This document shows positions 33,331 to 43,744 of a DNA stretch of 64,000 nucleotides, piece by piece. The position numbers and the translations under genes are program-made. The stretch is from Bathynomus jamesi (Eukaryota > Arthropoda > Malacostraca > Isopoda > Cirolanidae). The notes under the pieces were generated by a model. The model was not told the DNA's origin. It saw only the letters and a program-made list of their open reading frames with translations, and ran no database searches. The stretch spans positions 519,501-583,500 of the forward strand of contig JAJOZX010000090.1 in assembly GCA_023014485.1 (NCBI GenBank), written 5' to 3'. Each line of letters starts with the position of its first letter. Position 1 is the stretch's first letter.

Positions 33331-33520
33331 TCATTTTTCATTATTTCGTTATCTCTCCTCCTCGTGTGCAGAAACGTTCCTTAATACTTATGTCGTTTCT
33401 ATTCATTTATATACTGCGCGGTCATTGCAGTTATTTGCGCATATTCACGATTTGCGAGGGTGCTCTCTGAGGGCATTGGTTTCTGCCCTATTTGGAGAAT
33501 TTCGATTTGTGATTGAGTGA

Positions 33521-33593
33521 GGTCCGTAGCATAATGGTAGAGCGTCCGACCGGCAATTGGAAGGCCCTGGGTTCGATTCCCAGGCGGTTCGCC
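33521..33593 (+). pseudogene. tRNA-like SINE head, unit 4
   Basis: Full-length head identical to unit 1 in inverse. A and B boxes intact. Confidence 0.75.
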
Positions 33594-33690
33594 TCATTTT
33601 TCATTATTTCGTTATCTCTCCTCCTCGTGTGCAGAAACGTTCCTTAATACTTATGTCGTTTCTATTCATATATATATATATCTATATATA

Positions 33691-34093
33691 CAGGGTGTCC
33701 CGTAAGTCTGGACCCATAGGGAAAAATAATAAAATTACAAAATAGTCCAAAAATTTATTTATAATATATTTTTTTTATTATTTTTATTATTATTTTTATT
33801 ATTTTTTTATTATGATCTTACTCTGCTGGAGTTTTATTTGTGGGGCCACTTGAAAGCCAAAGTGTACGAGGTCAAACTTCAGAACATTTTCCACCTTAAA
33901 GCACGCATTGTGGAGGCGTGTCAAGAAATTTCTGCGACTGTGATTCAGAAAGTGCTGTCGCAGTGGAGATTACGTCTTCAACTATGTGTGCGACACAACG
34001 GCGGACACTTTGAACAGATTATGTAATAAATTTTTGGACTATTTTGTAATTTTATTATTTTTCCCTATGGGTCCAGACTTACGGGACACCCTG
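33691..34093 (+). mobile_element. Mariner-type MITE with transposase tail
   Basis: TIRs of about 70 bp begin CAGGGTGTCCCGTAAGTCTG and are TA-flanked. Between them a plus frame (33838-34026) encodes LWGHLKAKVYEVKLQN and the C-terminal QLCVRHNGGHFEQIM typical of mariner transposases. The rest is replaced by ATT-rich sequence. Confidence 0.88.
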
Positions 34094-34524
34094 TATATAT
34101 GTGTGTGTGTGTGTGTGTGTGTACACACACGTGGGTTAGTTTAGTTTGCTCTTGGGGCAGCGTGATTTATGTTAGCTGGTTGGAGGGGGTAATATCTGGA
34201 TGGATGGATGGGGTAATATCTGGATGGATACGGGTTGTCATTCCCATTCAAACGTACCCGTCGCGCGCACACGCCACCGCCCCCGTCTCCCTCTCCCTGC
34301 AAACATACCTCCGTTTGTTTGCTTGGTAACACTAAATTTCGCTAACGTTCTTAGTATAACGTCATGCATATATATCGTAACTGAAAAAGTGAAAGCAGGT
34401 AAAAGAATTTGTAAAGCAAGATTGGTGGCGATGGCAATGCTCTCCATAGAAAAAAAGTTTATTTCAAACATTGAGGCTTTTAACACCAATTTGTAATATA
34501 CATATCATACAATTTGGTACATTA
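34094..34524. other. Spacer, (TG)n and unassigned sequence
   Basis: A TG run at 34098-34122 and tandem TGGATGGATGG motifs near 34190-34230. No gene seen. Confidence 0.4.
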
Positions 34525-36163
34525 CATGGGTGGTCCGAAAAAAATGACGCATTTTTTAAAAATTAATATCTCAGTAACCCCCTTCCTTATCATGACAATT
34601 TTTATATGCAAGATACTTTCAAACTTCTTTTTTTGAATGCAAGAAACGGAATTCTGATATCTTTTATAGTTTTCTCGCAATTAACAAAAGTAACAACATG
34701 GGTCAAAAAAACGAATATCATGAGAAAGGAAAAATTTAATCAGAAATTTAACTAATTAATTTACAGTAAATGATCGATTGGACCACCACTCTGTTGACAC
34801 ACTAATCTAAGTCTTTTCTTCCACACAAAAATAATACTTCTTACTTCATTAATGCCAATTTCTTGCCAAGATTCAAGTATTTTACTTTTTAATTCTGATT
34901 CGGTGAATTTTTCTCGTCGACCTCGGTAAACCTTCTCTTTTAGTAACTCCCAAATTGAGTAGTCCATAGGATTACAATCTGGGCTTTGTGGTGGCCACTC
35001 ATTTTTCGTGATTAATTTTGGTGTATTGCTAATCAGAAACGACTGTGTGGCGTAGCTTGTATGCGACGGTGCTCCATCTTGTTGAAATATGAAATCATTT
35101 TCTTGATACAGGCGACGACAATCCGGCAACAATTTTGTTCTTAAAAGTTCAATGTAATTTGCAGAATTCACCTTTGTCTTTTCAGTTTCAATAAAATGAA
35201 CATCTGTCTTGCCATTCCAAGAGACCCCTGCAGATATCATAACCTTTTTGGAGAATCTTGACGTTTCATGATACAATCTGTTTATTGAAATGTCACACTT
35301 TTTACCACGCCCGTAGACAACATCATTTTGACGGTTTCGCGGAATTTCTAGAGTGAAATCTTTTTCATCCGTGAAGACTATCTTTTTAATATCAACGACA
35401 GAGAAATTATCAAGTAACTTTCTGCACCTTGTTTTTCTTTTATCCTTAACAGTATCACTTTTTCTAGAAGATACTATTCTTTTGAAGGCTTTTAGTTTTT
35501 GTGCTTTAATTATTCGGTGTACAGAAGTCTTTCCAATATTCAAATGTTTAGCAATTGTTCTTTGTGACAAATGACTCCCTGGTTTATCTTCTTGAGAGCA
35601 GATTTTATCGTTGATGTAATCCACATTTTCTGGAACCGAAGCTGTTTTAGGTCTACCGCTTCCTGGTTTTCTGGCAGTACTTCCCGATTCGCGAATCTTC
35701 TTTAAGAGTCTTTCCACTGCACGCCTTTTCCACTTTTTGCCGGGAAACTCTTGCAATAACCTTCCAGTCTTCCATCCTTTTTCACAGTAACAATTTTTAA
35801 TGAGAATACGATCTTCCTCTGACAACATCATTAAGGGTACTGACGAATTGTTAAAAAATAAAAATATCCACAATTTGACTTGTTCATTCCTGTAGAGTTT
35901 TGTAATAACTTGCAAAAATATCGCATGATATCGTATAAAAATGATATCGTATAAAAAACGGATATTATATTGCGATTTTTGTTTTTTTTACCCATGTTGT
36001 TACTTTTGTTAATTGCGAGAAAACTATAAAAGATATCAGAATTCCGTTTCTTGCATTCAAAAAAAGAAGTTTGAAAGTATCTTGCATATAAAAATTGTCA
36101 TGATAAGGAAGGGGGTTACTGAGATATTAATTTTAAAAAATGCGTCATTTTTTTCGGACCACC

Positions 36164-36166
<3 letters not shown>
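34525..36166 (-). mobile_element. Near-intact mariner/maT-type transposon
   Basis: TIRs of about 187 bp (34525-34712 and about 35980-36166) are nearly identical. They start GGGTGGTCCGAAAAAAATGA after two or three terminal bases and are flanked by TA. The element encloses a single open transposase. The very similar long TIRs and open frame suggest recent activity. Confidence 0.88.
34761..35831 (-). CDS. Mariner/maT-type transposase (DD37D)
   Basis: The open frame extends to 35915, but the start is more likely one of two adjacent methionines at 35831/35828 because MLSEEDRILIKNCYCEKGWK begins the family's helix-turn-helix domain. That leaves about 356 residues, a usual length. A second HTH with LSQRTIAKHLNIGKTSVHR follows. 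The catalytic triad is visible: KIVFTDEKDF, FQQDGAPSHT and SPDCNPMDYSIW. The last two aspartates are 37 residues apart, as in maT/DD37D elements. The protein cuts and joins DNA at TA sites, binding the TIRs. The C-terminus ends with CQQSGGPIDHLL. No stop interrupts it, so it may still be functional. Confidence 0.88.
   Translation of the reverse strand: MMLSEEDRILIKNCYCEKGWKTGRLLQEFPGKKWKRRAVERLLKKIRESGSTARKPGSGRPKTASVPENVDYINDKICSQEDKPGSHLSQRTIAKHLNIGKTSVHRIIKAQKLKAFKRIVSSRKSDTVKDKRKTRCRKLLDNFSVVDIKKIVFTDEKDFTLEIPRNRQNDVVYGRGKKCDISINRLYHETSRFSKKVMISAGVSWNGKTDVHFIETEKTKVNSANYIELLRTKLLPDCRRLYQENDFIFQQDGAPSHTSYATQSFLISNTPKLITKNEWPPQSPDCNPMDYSIWELLKEKVYRGRREKFTESELKSKILESWQEIGINEVRSIIFVWKKRLRLVCQQSGGPIDHLL

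Positions 36167-36167
<1 letters not shown>

Positions 36168-36237
<70 letters not shown>
36168..36237. repeat. (TA)n microsatellite
   Basis: About 34 TA units at the right flank of the maT element. Confidence 0.95.
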
Positions 36238-36241
<4 letters not shown>

Positions 36242-37261
36242 TCCTTTATCATCATCCCCCTTCCACACCCCTTCCCCTTATCACCACCCAACAATGGGTA
36301 TGACATGACGCTCACATATACACATATTTTTATTTATTTGTATTTATTATTTCCATTATCACCATCCCCATTCCCCCTTATCTTATCCCATATTTCCCCT
36401 TATTATCCCCCGCCCGAATATATTTATATATATTTATTTTATTTTTATTCTATTTTCCACCTCATCACCATCCCCCATCTCCCTTATCTTAAATGTGTGT
36501 GTGTGTGTGTTGTGCTATTCGTCTTCTAATGGAATTACAAAATTATAACGAATATAACAAATTACGAAAAACGTGATTCACAGTAATATCATGATAATAG
36601 AAGATTTTTTCAAACGCAAGAAAATTCCAGTAAAAAGAAAAGGTTTATGAGCAAGAAACAGTATGTGAACCAGTGCCAGAACCAGAAACAAAAAACAAAA
36701 GTGTTAGTCGTTGAATAGGAAACTGTAAAAAAATAAAAGGCTTGGAATTAAAGCAGAACAAGTCTTAAATACGCTGTCATATCCCCTTGCCGAGAGACGT
36801 GTACATTTAAATGAAAATGTAATGCTAATCATAAGGAATAAGAGGGTCAAAAAACAGTGATTGAATTGATTACTGAAAAATTAAATAAAAAGCCAGAACC
36901 GATTTTCCTAAAAAAAAAAAAAAAAAAATCTGAATTCTTCGCATTGTACGCTACATTGACGTACAGTATTTGTATGGAAAAGAGGCCTCATTTTCTTTTA
37001 CGAACTCTGGGATACACCAACAATCGAGTATCCCCAAAACTTTTAGAAAAACTCTCCCGCATCTCAATGGGGGAGTTAAATAAATCAACGAAAGACAAAT
37101 GTGGGAGGGACTGAGATAGGGTTTCCTAAACGGCTAGGGTAATCTGCACCAAATTTAGTATACACGTTAAGGAAGAACCAAAGAATGGCCTCCCCACGAG
37201 GTTATGTATCGAGGGACTTTCATTGCGCAAGACGCAGCGGGCGTTTATATATATATATTAT
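36238..37261. other. Gene-free region
   Basis: Pyrimidine-rich sequence (36240-36480), a 17-base A run near 36913 and an unassigned 85-residue frame (36857-37114) with no motif. Confidence 0.35.
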
Positions 37262-37335
37262 ATATATATATATATATCTATATATAGATAAATAAAACCA
37301 CGAAGGAAAGGAAACACAAAAAGGTGCTCAAGCGC

Positions 37336-37357
37336 TTTCGTCTAATGACATCCTCAG
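37336..37357 (-). ncRNA. Hammerhead ribozyme-like core
   Basis: Minus strand: CTGAGGA, T, stem GTC-ATTA-GAC, GAAA, GCGCTTGAGC. It lies in the PLE terminal repeat downstream of the minus-strand endonuclease copy. Confidence 0.65.
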
Positions 37358-37441
37358 GAACACTGAAGTACATAAAAGGTTACGGCCTATATATAGGTTA
37401 CAGAAAAAAAAAAAAATTAATAAATAACATACATACACACA

Positions 37442-37480
<39 letters not shown>

Positions 37481-37487
37481 CATATCT

Positions 37488-37519
<32 letters not shown>

Positions 37520-37786
37520 GCAATAAACGGAGAAGTAAAAATAAAAATTAAAAATTAAAAATTAGAGGATTAACAAAGAGGCATACAGATTTGTAAGGAA
37601 AAATATCGATTTTTAGCACAAGATCAAATGAATTATAAAAATACAAATTTATACTGGAAATCTGCCCGGGTTTTAACACTTTGCCTTTTAGAGTCAAGTT
37701 TCGATATATATAAAAATAAAATGAAGATTAGAAGTTAATAAAGTAGCATACAGGTTTACCAAAGATTTAGCGTCCTACCTTTTTAT

Positions 37787-38364
37787 CTAAATTTTTTTGA
37801 AGGAATTCAAAACAACAGGATCGAGTTGAAAAAGACCTTTGCTTATGTTGAAGTTATTTGAAAGTTGGATAATGGCAGACTCAAGAATATTTCTATTAAC
37901 AATGTTGCTAGAATGAAATAAAACTGAAGCATTATTCCAATCAATACAGTCGGATAACTCTGACAAATGGACAAAAAGAGCACTGGACAACTGTCCTGTT
38001 CTAACGGAATATTGATGCTGTTTTATACGTGTGTGCAAATCCTTTCCCGTCTGACCTATGTAAAAGGAATCACATTGTTTACACCCAATTTTATAGATAA
38101 TGCCTGAATTATTGGTAGGGCTATTTTTTACTATGATATTTTTCACAATATTGTTATATGAAAATACTACATTAATATCCAAAGTTTAAGTACATTGGCA
38201 ATGCCTAAAAAGCCCGGGAAAAATGGAAGTACTAAAATATTTTTTGACAAAGTACGAGTGTTATTATTGACACGATAGAAAGTTCGTTTTGCCTTGTTGA
38301 GACAAGATTCCATAAACGCAGATGGGTAACACAGATCACTTCCAATACCGTTGATTTTTTCCAA
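37787..38364 (-). pseudogene. PLE GIY-YIG endonuclease, left copy
   Basis: Minus frames 38364-38167 and 38182-37787 overlap with a one-base shift near 38175. The product runs from MEKINGIGSDLCYPSAFMES through IYKIGCKQCDSFYIGQTGKD (GIY-YIG core: IYKI and YIG), then RIKQHQYSVRTGQLSSALF and DCIDWNNASVL, to QLDPVVLNS. It lacks the reverse transcriptase. The sequence is otherwise identical to the right copy at almost all residues. Confidence 0.82.
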
Positions 38365-38394
38365 TTCGGCATCGATGTATTCCGGACTGGCAAA

Positions 38395-39006
38395 TTGGAA
38401 AAAATCAACGGTATTGGAAGTGATCTGTGTTACCCATCTGCGTTTATGGAATCTTGTCTCAACAAGGCAAAACGAACTTTCTATCGTGTCAATAATAACA
38501 CTCGTACTTTGTCAAAAAATATTTTAGTACTTCCATTTTTCCCGGGCTTTTTAGGCATTGCTAATGTACTTAAACTTTTGGATATTAATGTAGTATTTTC
38601 ATATAACAATATTGTGAAAAATATCATAGTAAGAAATAGCCCTACCAATAATTCAGGCATTATCTATAAAATTGGGTGTAAACAATGTGATTCCTTTTAC
38701 ATAGGTCAGACGGGAAAGGATTTGCACACACGTATAAAACAGCATCAATATTCCGTTAGAACAGGACAGTTGTCCAGTGCTCTTTTTGTCCATTTGTCAG
38801 AGTTATCCCACTGTATTGATTGGAATAATGCTTCAGTTTTATTTCATTCTAGCAACATTGTTAATAGAAATATTCTTGAGTCTGCCATTATCCAACTTTC
38901 AAATAACTTCAACATAAGCAAAGGTCTTTTTCAACTCGATCCTGTTGTTTTGAATTCCTTCAAAACAAATTTAGATAAAAAGGGTAGGACGCTAAATCTT
39001 TGGTAA
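38395..39006 (+). CDS. PLE linker and GIY-YIG endonuclease, right copy
   Basis: The open 203-residue frame has the same start MEKINGIGSDLCYPSAFMES, the CKQCDSFYIGQTGKDLHTR core with its cysteine pair, RIKQHQYSVRTGQ, HCIDWNNASV and a QLDPVVLNSFKTN tail. The GIY-YIG domain nicks target DNA in PLE retrotransposition. The reverse transcriptase that should precede it is absent, because the sequence turns into its own inverted copy 26 nt upstream. It is thus a truncated element and likely not expressed as such, although the frame is intact. Confidence 0.78.
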   Translation: MEKINGIGSDLCYPSAFMESCLNKAKRTFYRVNNNTRTLSKNILVLPFFPGFLGIANVLKLLDINVVFSYNNIVKNIIVRNSPTNNSGIIYKIGCKQCDSFYIGQTGKDLHTRIKQHQYSVRTGQLSSALFVHLSELSHCIDWNNASVLFHSSNIVNRNILESAIIQLSNNFNISKGLFQLDPVVLNSFKTNLDKKGRTLNLW

Positions 39007-39260
39007 ACCTGTATGCTACTTTATTAACTTCTAATCTTCATTTTATTTTTATATATATCGAAACTTGACTCTAAAAGGCAAAGTGTTAAAACCCGGGCAG
39101 ATTTCCAGTATAAATTTGTATTTTTCTAATTCATTTGATCTTGTGCTTAAAATCGATATTTTTCCTTACAAATCTGTATGGCTCTTTGTTAATCCTCTAA
39201 TTTTTAATTTTTAATTTTTATTTTTACTTCTCCGTTTATTGCATATATATATATATATAG

Positions 39261-40726
39261 ACAAACTCAGAATGGTTCCCTGAGAACATTATATGTTAAA
39301 CACAGACCGTGCATGGAACAAGGAACTCTTCTGGGAAAATTAAATCCACTATAGTCCGAATAAGTAATGGTAAATGACAAATACCATAGTTTTTTTCCTT
39401 TTTCATGATTTTAGCCCGACGTGGGCAACGGGTCTCTCGCAAAGAGATCCATAAATATAGCTTCCCTCACCAGCTATCTGCAAAGCAGACAGGATCCAGC
39501 TTTGGGACGTGGATCTAGGGTTTAAAGCAAACCTAGATCCCTACACTCAGAACCTCTATATAAGTAAAAGACTCGTTGCATTCACGTCGTGTTGAATAAA
39601 TCAAAGAAAAAGGGGGTAACTATTGTATTTTTAGCCAAAAAAAACCAAAACTTAAACCTCAACCGGGACATTGAGCGTCCACTTTTCAAGGCACGAAACA
39701 CGTCCGTTTAGTATACACAAACTCAGAATGGTTCCCTGAGAACATTATATGTTACAACACAGACCGTGCATGGAACAAGGAACTCTTCTGGAAATTAAAT
39801 CCACTATAGTCCGAATAAGTAATGGTAAATGACAAATACCTAGTTTTTTCCTTTTTCATGATTTTAGCCCGACGTGGGCAACGGTCTCGCAAAGAGATCC
39901 CTAAATATAGCTTCCCTCACCAGCTATCTGCAAAGCAGACAGGATCCAGCTTTGGGACGTGGATCTAGGGTTTAAAGCAAACCTAGATCCCTACACTCAG
40001 AACCTCTATATAAGTAAAAGACTCGTTGCATTCACGTCGTGTTGAATAATCAAAGAAAAAGGGGGTAACTATTGTATTTTTAGCCAAAAAAACCAAAACT
40101 TAAACCTCAACCGGACATTGAGCGTCCACTTTTCAAGGCACGTCGGGCTAAAATCATGAAAAAGGAAAAAAACTATGGTATTTGTCATTTACCATTACTT
40201 ATTCGGACTATAGTGGATTTAATTTTCCCAGAAGAGTTCCTTGTTCCATGCACGGTCTGTGTTTAACATATAATGTTCTCAGGGAACCATTCTGAGTTTG
40301 TGTATACTAAACGGACGTGTTTCGTGCCTTGAAAAGTGGACGCTCAATGTCCCGGTTGAGGTTTAAGTTTGGTTTTTTTGGCTAAAAATACAATAGTTAC
40401 CCCCTTTTTCTTTGATTTATTCAACACGACGTGAATGCAACGAGTCTTTTACTTATATAGAGGTTCTGAGTGTAGGGATCTAGGTTTGCTTTAAACCCTA
40501 GATCCACGTCCCAAAGCTGGATCCTGTCTGCTTTGCAGATAGCTGGTGAGGGAAGCTATATTTATGGGATCTCTTTGCGAGAGACCCGTTGCCCACGTCG
40601 GGCTAAAATCATGAAAAAGGAAAAAAACTATGGTATTTGTCATTTACCATTACTTATTCGGACTATAGTGGATTTAATTTTCCCAGAAGAGTTCTTGTTC
40701 CATGCACGGTCTGTGTTTAACATATA
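39261..40726. repeat. 456-bp unit: tandem pair plus inverted copies
   Basis: Unit 1 starts at 39261 and unit 2 at 39717 (period 456), both beginning ACAAACTCAGAATGGTTCCC. From about 40141 the same sequence runs inverted for about 1.3 units to 40726. Each unit contains CTCTATATAAG and, about 40 bases on, GAATAAATCAAAG, resembling the TATA and polyadenylation signals of an LTR. Small indels distinguish copies. Related fragments: 20981-21100 and 48166-48585. Confidence 0.8.
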
Positions 40727-40800
40727 TATTATATATTATATATATGTATGTGTGTAGATATGTATGTATATATATATATATATATGTTTGTGTGTATGTA
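40727..40800. repeat. (TA)n-rich PLE junction
   Basis: TA and TG runs between the inserted array and the right PLE terminal repeat; the mirror of 37440-37520. Confidence 0.7.
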
Positions 40801-40872
40801 TGTTATTTATTAATTTTTTTTTCTTTCTGTAACCTATATATAGGCCGTAACCTTTTATGTACTTCAGTGTTC

Positions 40873-40894
40873 CTGAGGATGTCATTAGACGAAA
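40873..40894 (+). ncRNA. Hammerhead ribozyme-like core
   Basis: Plus strand: CTGAGGA, T, GTC-ATTA-GAC, GAAA. Mirror copy of 37336-37357, separated from its coding half by the inserted array. Confidence 0.65.
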
Positions 40895-40982
40895 GCGCTT
40901 GAGCACCTTTTTGTGTTTCCTTTCCTTCGTGGTTTTATTTATCATAAATATTTTTCACGTGTTACTTTCGTGAAATAATTTT

Positions 40983-41351
40983 CATATATATATATATACT
41001 GTATATAATAATAAAAGGACGTGTGTGTGTGGTGTTGTGTGTGTGTGTGTGTGTGTGTGTCTGTTCCAGCCATAGGTCCAAAATGGAAGCAGTTACAAAC
41101 ATGAAACTTCACACACATATTGATTAGGTCCCGAGGTTGTGCACCTGGGTGTTGAATGTCCGGTTAGGTCAACTGTATGCCATTGACGATTGGGTAGGTT
41201 AAGTCGTGATATTTTCGTTAGCTTTAACGAAAATATCATGATTTAACGGTCCTAACCAATCGTCAAGGTCGTACAGTTGACCTAACCTGGCATTCAATTA
41301 ACCAACCCAGGCATTCAATTAATCTAATCGGGCATTTAGTTGACCTAACCG

Positions 41352-41386
<35 letters not shown>

Positions 41387-41426
41387 CGTTCAACATCAAC
41401 CCGGCAACGCCGGGTCGCTCCGCTAG
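40983..41426 (+). mobile_element. Non-autonomous Helitron, probable
   Basis: The right end has a GC hairpin CCCGGC-aac-GCCGGG (41400-41414) followed after 8 bases by CTAG and then T, the standard Helitron 3' terminus. The left end near 40983 (TCATATATATA, AATAAAAGGACGTGTG) is plausible but uncertain because the base before TC is T, not A. No Rep/helicase is encoded. The interior carries an inverted pair of the GACGATTGG core (about 41180-41290). Confidence 0.65.
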
Positions 41427-41429
41427 TAT

Positions 41430-41499
<70 letters not shown>

Positions 41500-41500
41500 A
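41430..41500. repeat. (CA)n(TA)n microsatellite
   Basis: CA run 41431-41465, then TA run to 41497. Confidence 0.9.
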
Positions 41501-42440
41501 GTGCCACATGGAGTGCCACATTTCTGAAGAAATGCAAAGAGAGTATTGCAAAACCGCTATACTTACTATAGAGGAAATCACTTGACACAGGACAAATTCC
41601 ACTTCCCTTAAAGAACGCGAACATTGCCCCCCTATTTAAAGGTGGTAACAGAGCAATGCCCAAAAATTATCGGCCAGTGGCTCTCACCTCACACCTTATA
41701 AAGTGTTTTGAACGCATAATTAGAGGCAAAACTACCTACTACCTACAAGAAAAAGACTTGTACAACCCAAATCAACATGGCTTCAGGGCGGGAAGATCAT
41801 GCCTGTCACAGCTACTAGACTACCAGGAGAAAATATTAGGAACATTGTGTCGAGGACAAAACATTGATGTAATATATACTGACTTTGCTAAAGCCTTCGA
41901 TAAATGTGACCATGAAATCATAGCACACAAACTTAAGGATACAGGGATTACTGGAAAGCTAGGAAGGTGGATATTTAATGTCTTAACGAACGCAAAGATT
42001 GGTGGTAAATGGAGTTAAATCGGAAGTCTCGGAAGTCGTGAGCTCTGTCCCACAAGGGACAGTATTAGCTCCCTTGCTGTTCATAATAATGATTGCAGAT
42101 ATTGATGTAGATATTAAAGACTATTGTATCATGCTTCGCAGATGACACAAAGATATGTAAGTAGGCTGACCATATTTCCTTGAGACAAAAACGGGACATT
42201 GGGATGGCAAAAAAGGGACGGGGATTATGTAATATTCTGTATTCATGAAAAAGTAAGTACATAAACCGGGACAAAATTGACATTTTTATTAAAACGACGG
42301 GACGGCCAGGAAATATAAAACAAACGGTACTCCCGTTCAAAACGGTACGTATGGTCAGCCTATATGTAAGGAAATAGTGAACGAAGCTGACATAAGAAAA
42401 TTACAAAACGACATTGAAGCATTATTCCAGTGGGCAATAT
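41500..42440 (+). pseudogene. Non-LTR retrotransposon reverse transcriptase, split by MITE
   Basis: The frame 41656-42018 contains PKNYRPVALTSHLIKCFERI, NQHGFRAGRSCLSQLLDYQE, YTDFAKAFDKCDHEIIAHKL and a GKLGRWIFNVL segment. A shifted frame then gives VPQGTVLAPLLF and the catalytic FADDTK (about 42136-42153). Immediately after that a 201-bp hAT MITE (42162-42362) is inserted, beyond which the protein resumes with EADIRKLQNDIEALFQWA. It is a CR1/jockey-like fragment. The 5' part and everything after 42440 are missing. Confidence 0.8.
42162..42362. mobile_element. hAT MITE (TAGGCTGACCATA ends), copy 1
   Basis: TIRs TAGGCTGACCATA and inverse. Perfect 8-bp duplications TATGTAAG at 42154-42161 and 42363-42370. 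About 95% like copy 2 at 50918-51119. Inserted just after the catalytic box of a LINE reverse transcriptase. Confidence 0.93.
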
Positions 42441-43235
42441 TAATATAAATATAAATAAATATAGATGCAAGCAAATATAAGCAAATATAAACGCAATAAA
42501 TGTAATAATAAAGGTAATAAAATAAATTTAATAATTAGTGTAAAAGTAATCATAATACAGTAAATGATAAAAAATGTAAATGCAGTAATAAATGCAGTAA
42601 TTATGTCAAAATAATAGAATCTATATGTATAGCACAAGAAGATAGTTTTAATTTGTGCGAATGTACTTATAAGCGGGACCCTTTAATAAAATGCCCTTCT
42701 GGGGTCGGGGGAATGGGATCTAGCCTTGGTGCGAATTTCTTAATGGTCTCTGGATTGTTTCCTTCTCGCCTTTTTCATTCGTTCTTCGGTTTATAATTTC
42801 TGTATAATAAACAACAATGTAATAATCAGTGTAATAATAAATTTATAATTTCTGTAATAAATAATAATGCAATATTAAATGTAATAAATTTAATAATAAA
42901 TGTAATAATTATGTAAAAAAATAATAGACTCTGTATGCATAGAACAAGAAGATAGTTTTAAATTTGTGCGAATGTAGTTATAAGCGGGTCCCTTTAATAA
43001 AAATGCCCTTCCAGTGTCGGGAGAGCGGGATCTAACCTAGGTGCGAATTTCTTAATGGTCCCTGGACTGTTTTGCATCTTGTTTTTGGTTCATTCGTTTT
43101 TCTGTATCTACCCGAAGGGGATGCCAGTGGGCATCGAAACTGTTGTGGAAATAAACTCTGTCTATTAGAGTGGGTTTTTATTATCATATTTTGACCTTCA
43201 CGTAGAAAAAAAGTGAAGTTTTTTGCATTTAATAA
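42441..43235 (-). repeat. PLE 3' region, degenerate tandem pieces
   Basis: Two successive blocks with AAGATAGTTTTAATTTGTGC, an ATGCCCTTC stretch and CGAATTTCTTAATGGTC match the 2.7-4.4 kb inverted repeat arms. The second ends with ATAAACTCTGTCTATTAGAG and ACCTTCACGTAGAAAAAAAG. AAT-rich runs separate them. No endonuclease core is left. Confidence 0.72.
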
Positions 43236-43248
43236 TGTCTTTGTTTTA

Positions 43249-43255
43249 TGATATA

Positions 43256-43325
<70 letters not shown>
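43249..43325. repeat. (TA)n microsatellite
   Basis: About 36 TA units immediately before the SINE head. Confidence 0.95.
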
Positions 43326-43329
<4 letters not shown>

Positions 43330-43744
43330 CTCAGTGGTGGTGTGGTTAGCATCGCTGACTACGAATCAACCGGTCCCGGGTTCAATTCCTGGTAACGGCA
43401 GGCGGCGCGCAGCTAACCCAGTTGGTCATCCTTTCATACAATAAAAATTGGTTGGTAGATAAATGGATACTCTGCTTAACCAGTGGTTAAGACACTGGGC
43501 TGCTGATCGAGAGGTCGTGAGATCGAGTCCGAGCGAGGACTGTAATTTCTGACCGCCCGTGGTGGGTTGTAGTTCGGATTCGACGTTAAGCTGTAGGTGT
43601 AAGGTGAAGCAACAAGTTTGACCTTCGTCAGAATGACCAATTCGGGCCGAAGCAAAACCGAAGTTTACCAGTTATATTATTCATTTGACCATAACAATTA
43701 CTTATATGTATGCAATTCAACTTGTACTATGAAGTCGCGGTTTG
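43326..43744 (+). mobile_element. tRNA-derived dimeric SINE, plus-strand copy
   Basis: The head GCGCCTCAGTGGTGGTGTGG with an ACG anticodon-like loop and B box GGTTCAATTCC is followed by a second tRNA-like unit (about 43480-43540) and the TTCGGATTCGACGTTAAGCT body segment. It matches 22756-23150 in inverse, small changes aside. Confidence 0.75.

Larger units (their letters stand above)
32748..33672. repeat. Four-unit tRNA-SINE array in -,-,+,+ order
   Basis: A unit of about 255 bp (tRNA-like head plus GAGGAGGAGAGATAACGAAA and ATAGAAACGACATAAG segments) occurs twice on the minus strand and then twice on the plus strand. The palindrome centre is at AATGCCC-aaata-GGGCATT near 33208. The array is bordered by (TA)n on both sides. 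Confidence 0.88.
37262..40945. repeat. Inverted pair of PLE 3' halves with inserted array
   Basis: The left half (minus strand, HHR-bearing terminal repeat at 37270-37430, coding 37787-38366) and the right half (plus strand, coding 38393-39006, 3' UTR to 39242, terminal repeat 40790-40945) are near-identical inverted copies. They are separated by a 26-nt centre (38367-38392). A 1.46-kb array of another repeat (39261-40726) sits in the right half's (TA)n tract. Confidence 0.85.

Noticed and set aside
32855..33593. Four functional tRNA-Ala genes
   Set aside because: The acceptor arms pair poorly, position 33 of the anticodon loop is C instead of T, and each lies in a longer repeated unit. SINE heads fit better.
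32748..33672. CRISPR-like array
   Set aside because: The unit is about 255 bp, copies are in opposite orientation and carry pol III promoter boxes. The context is eukaryotic.
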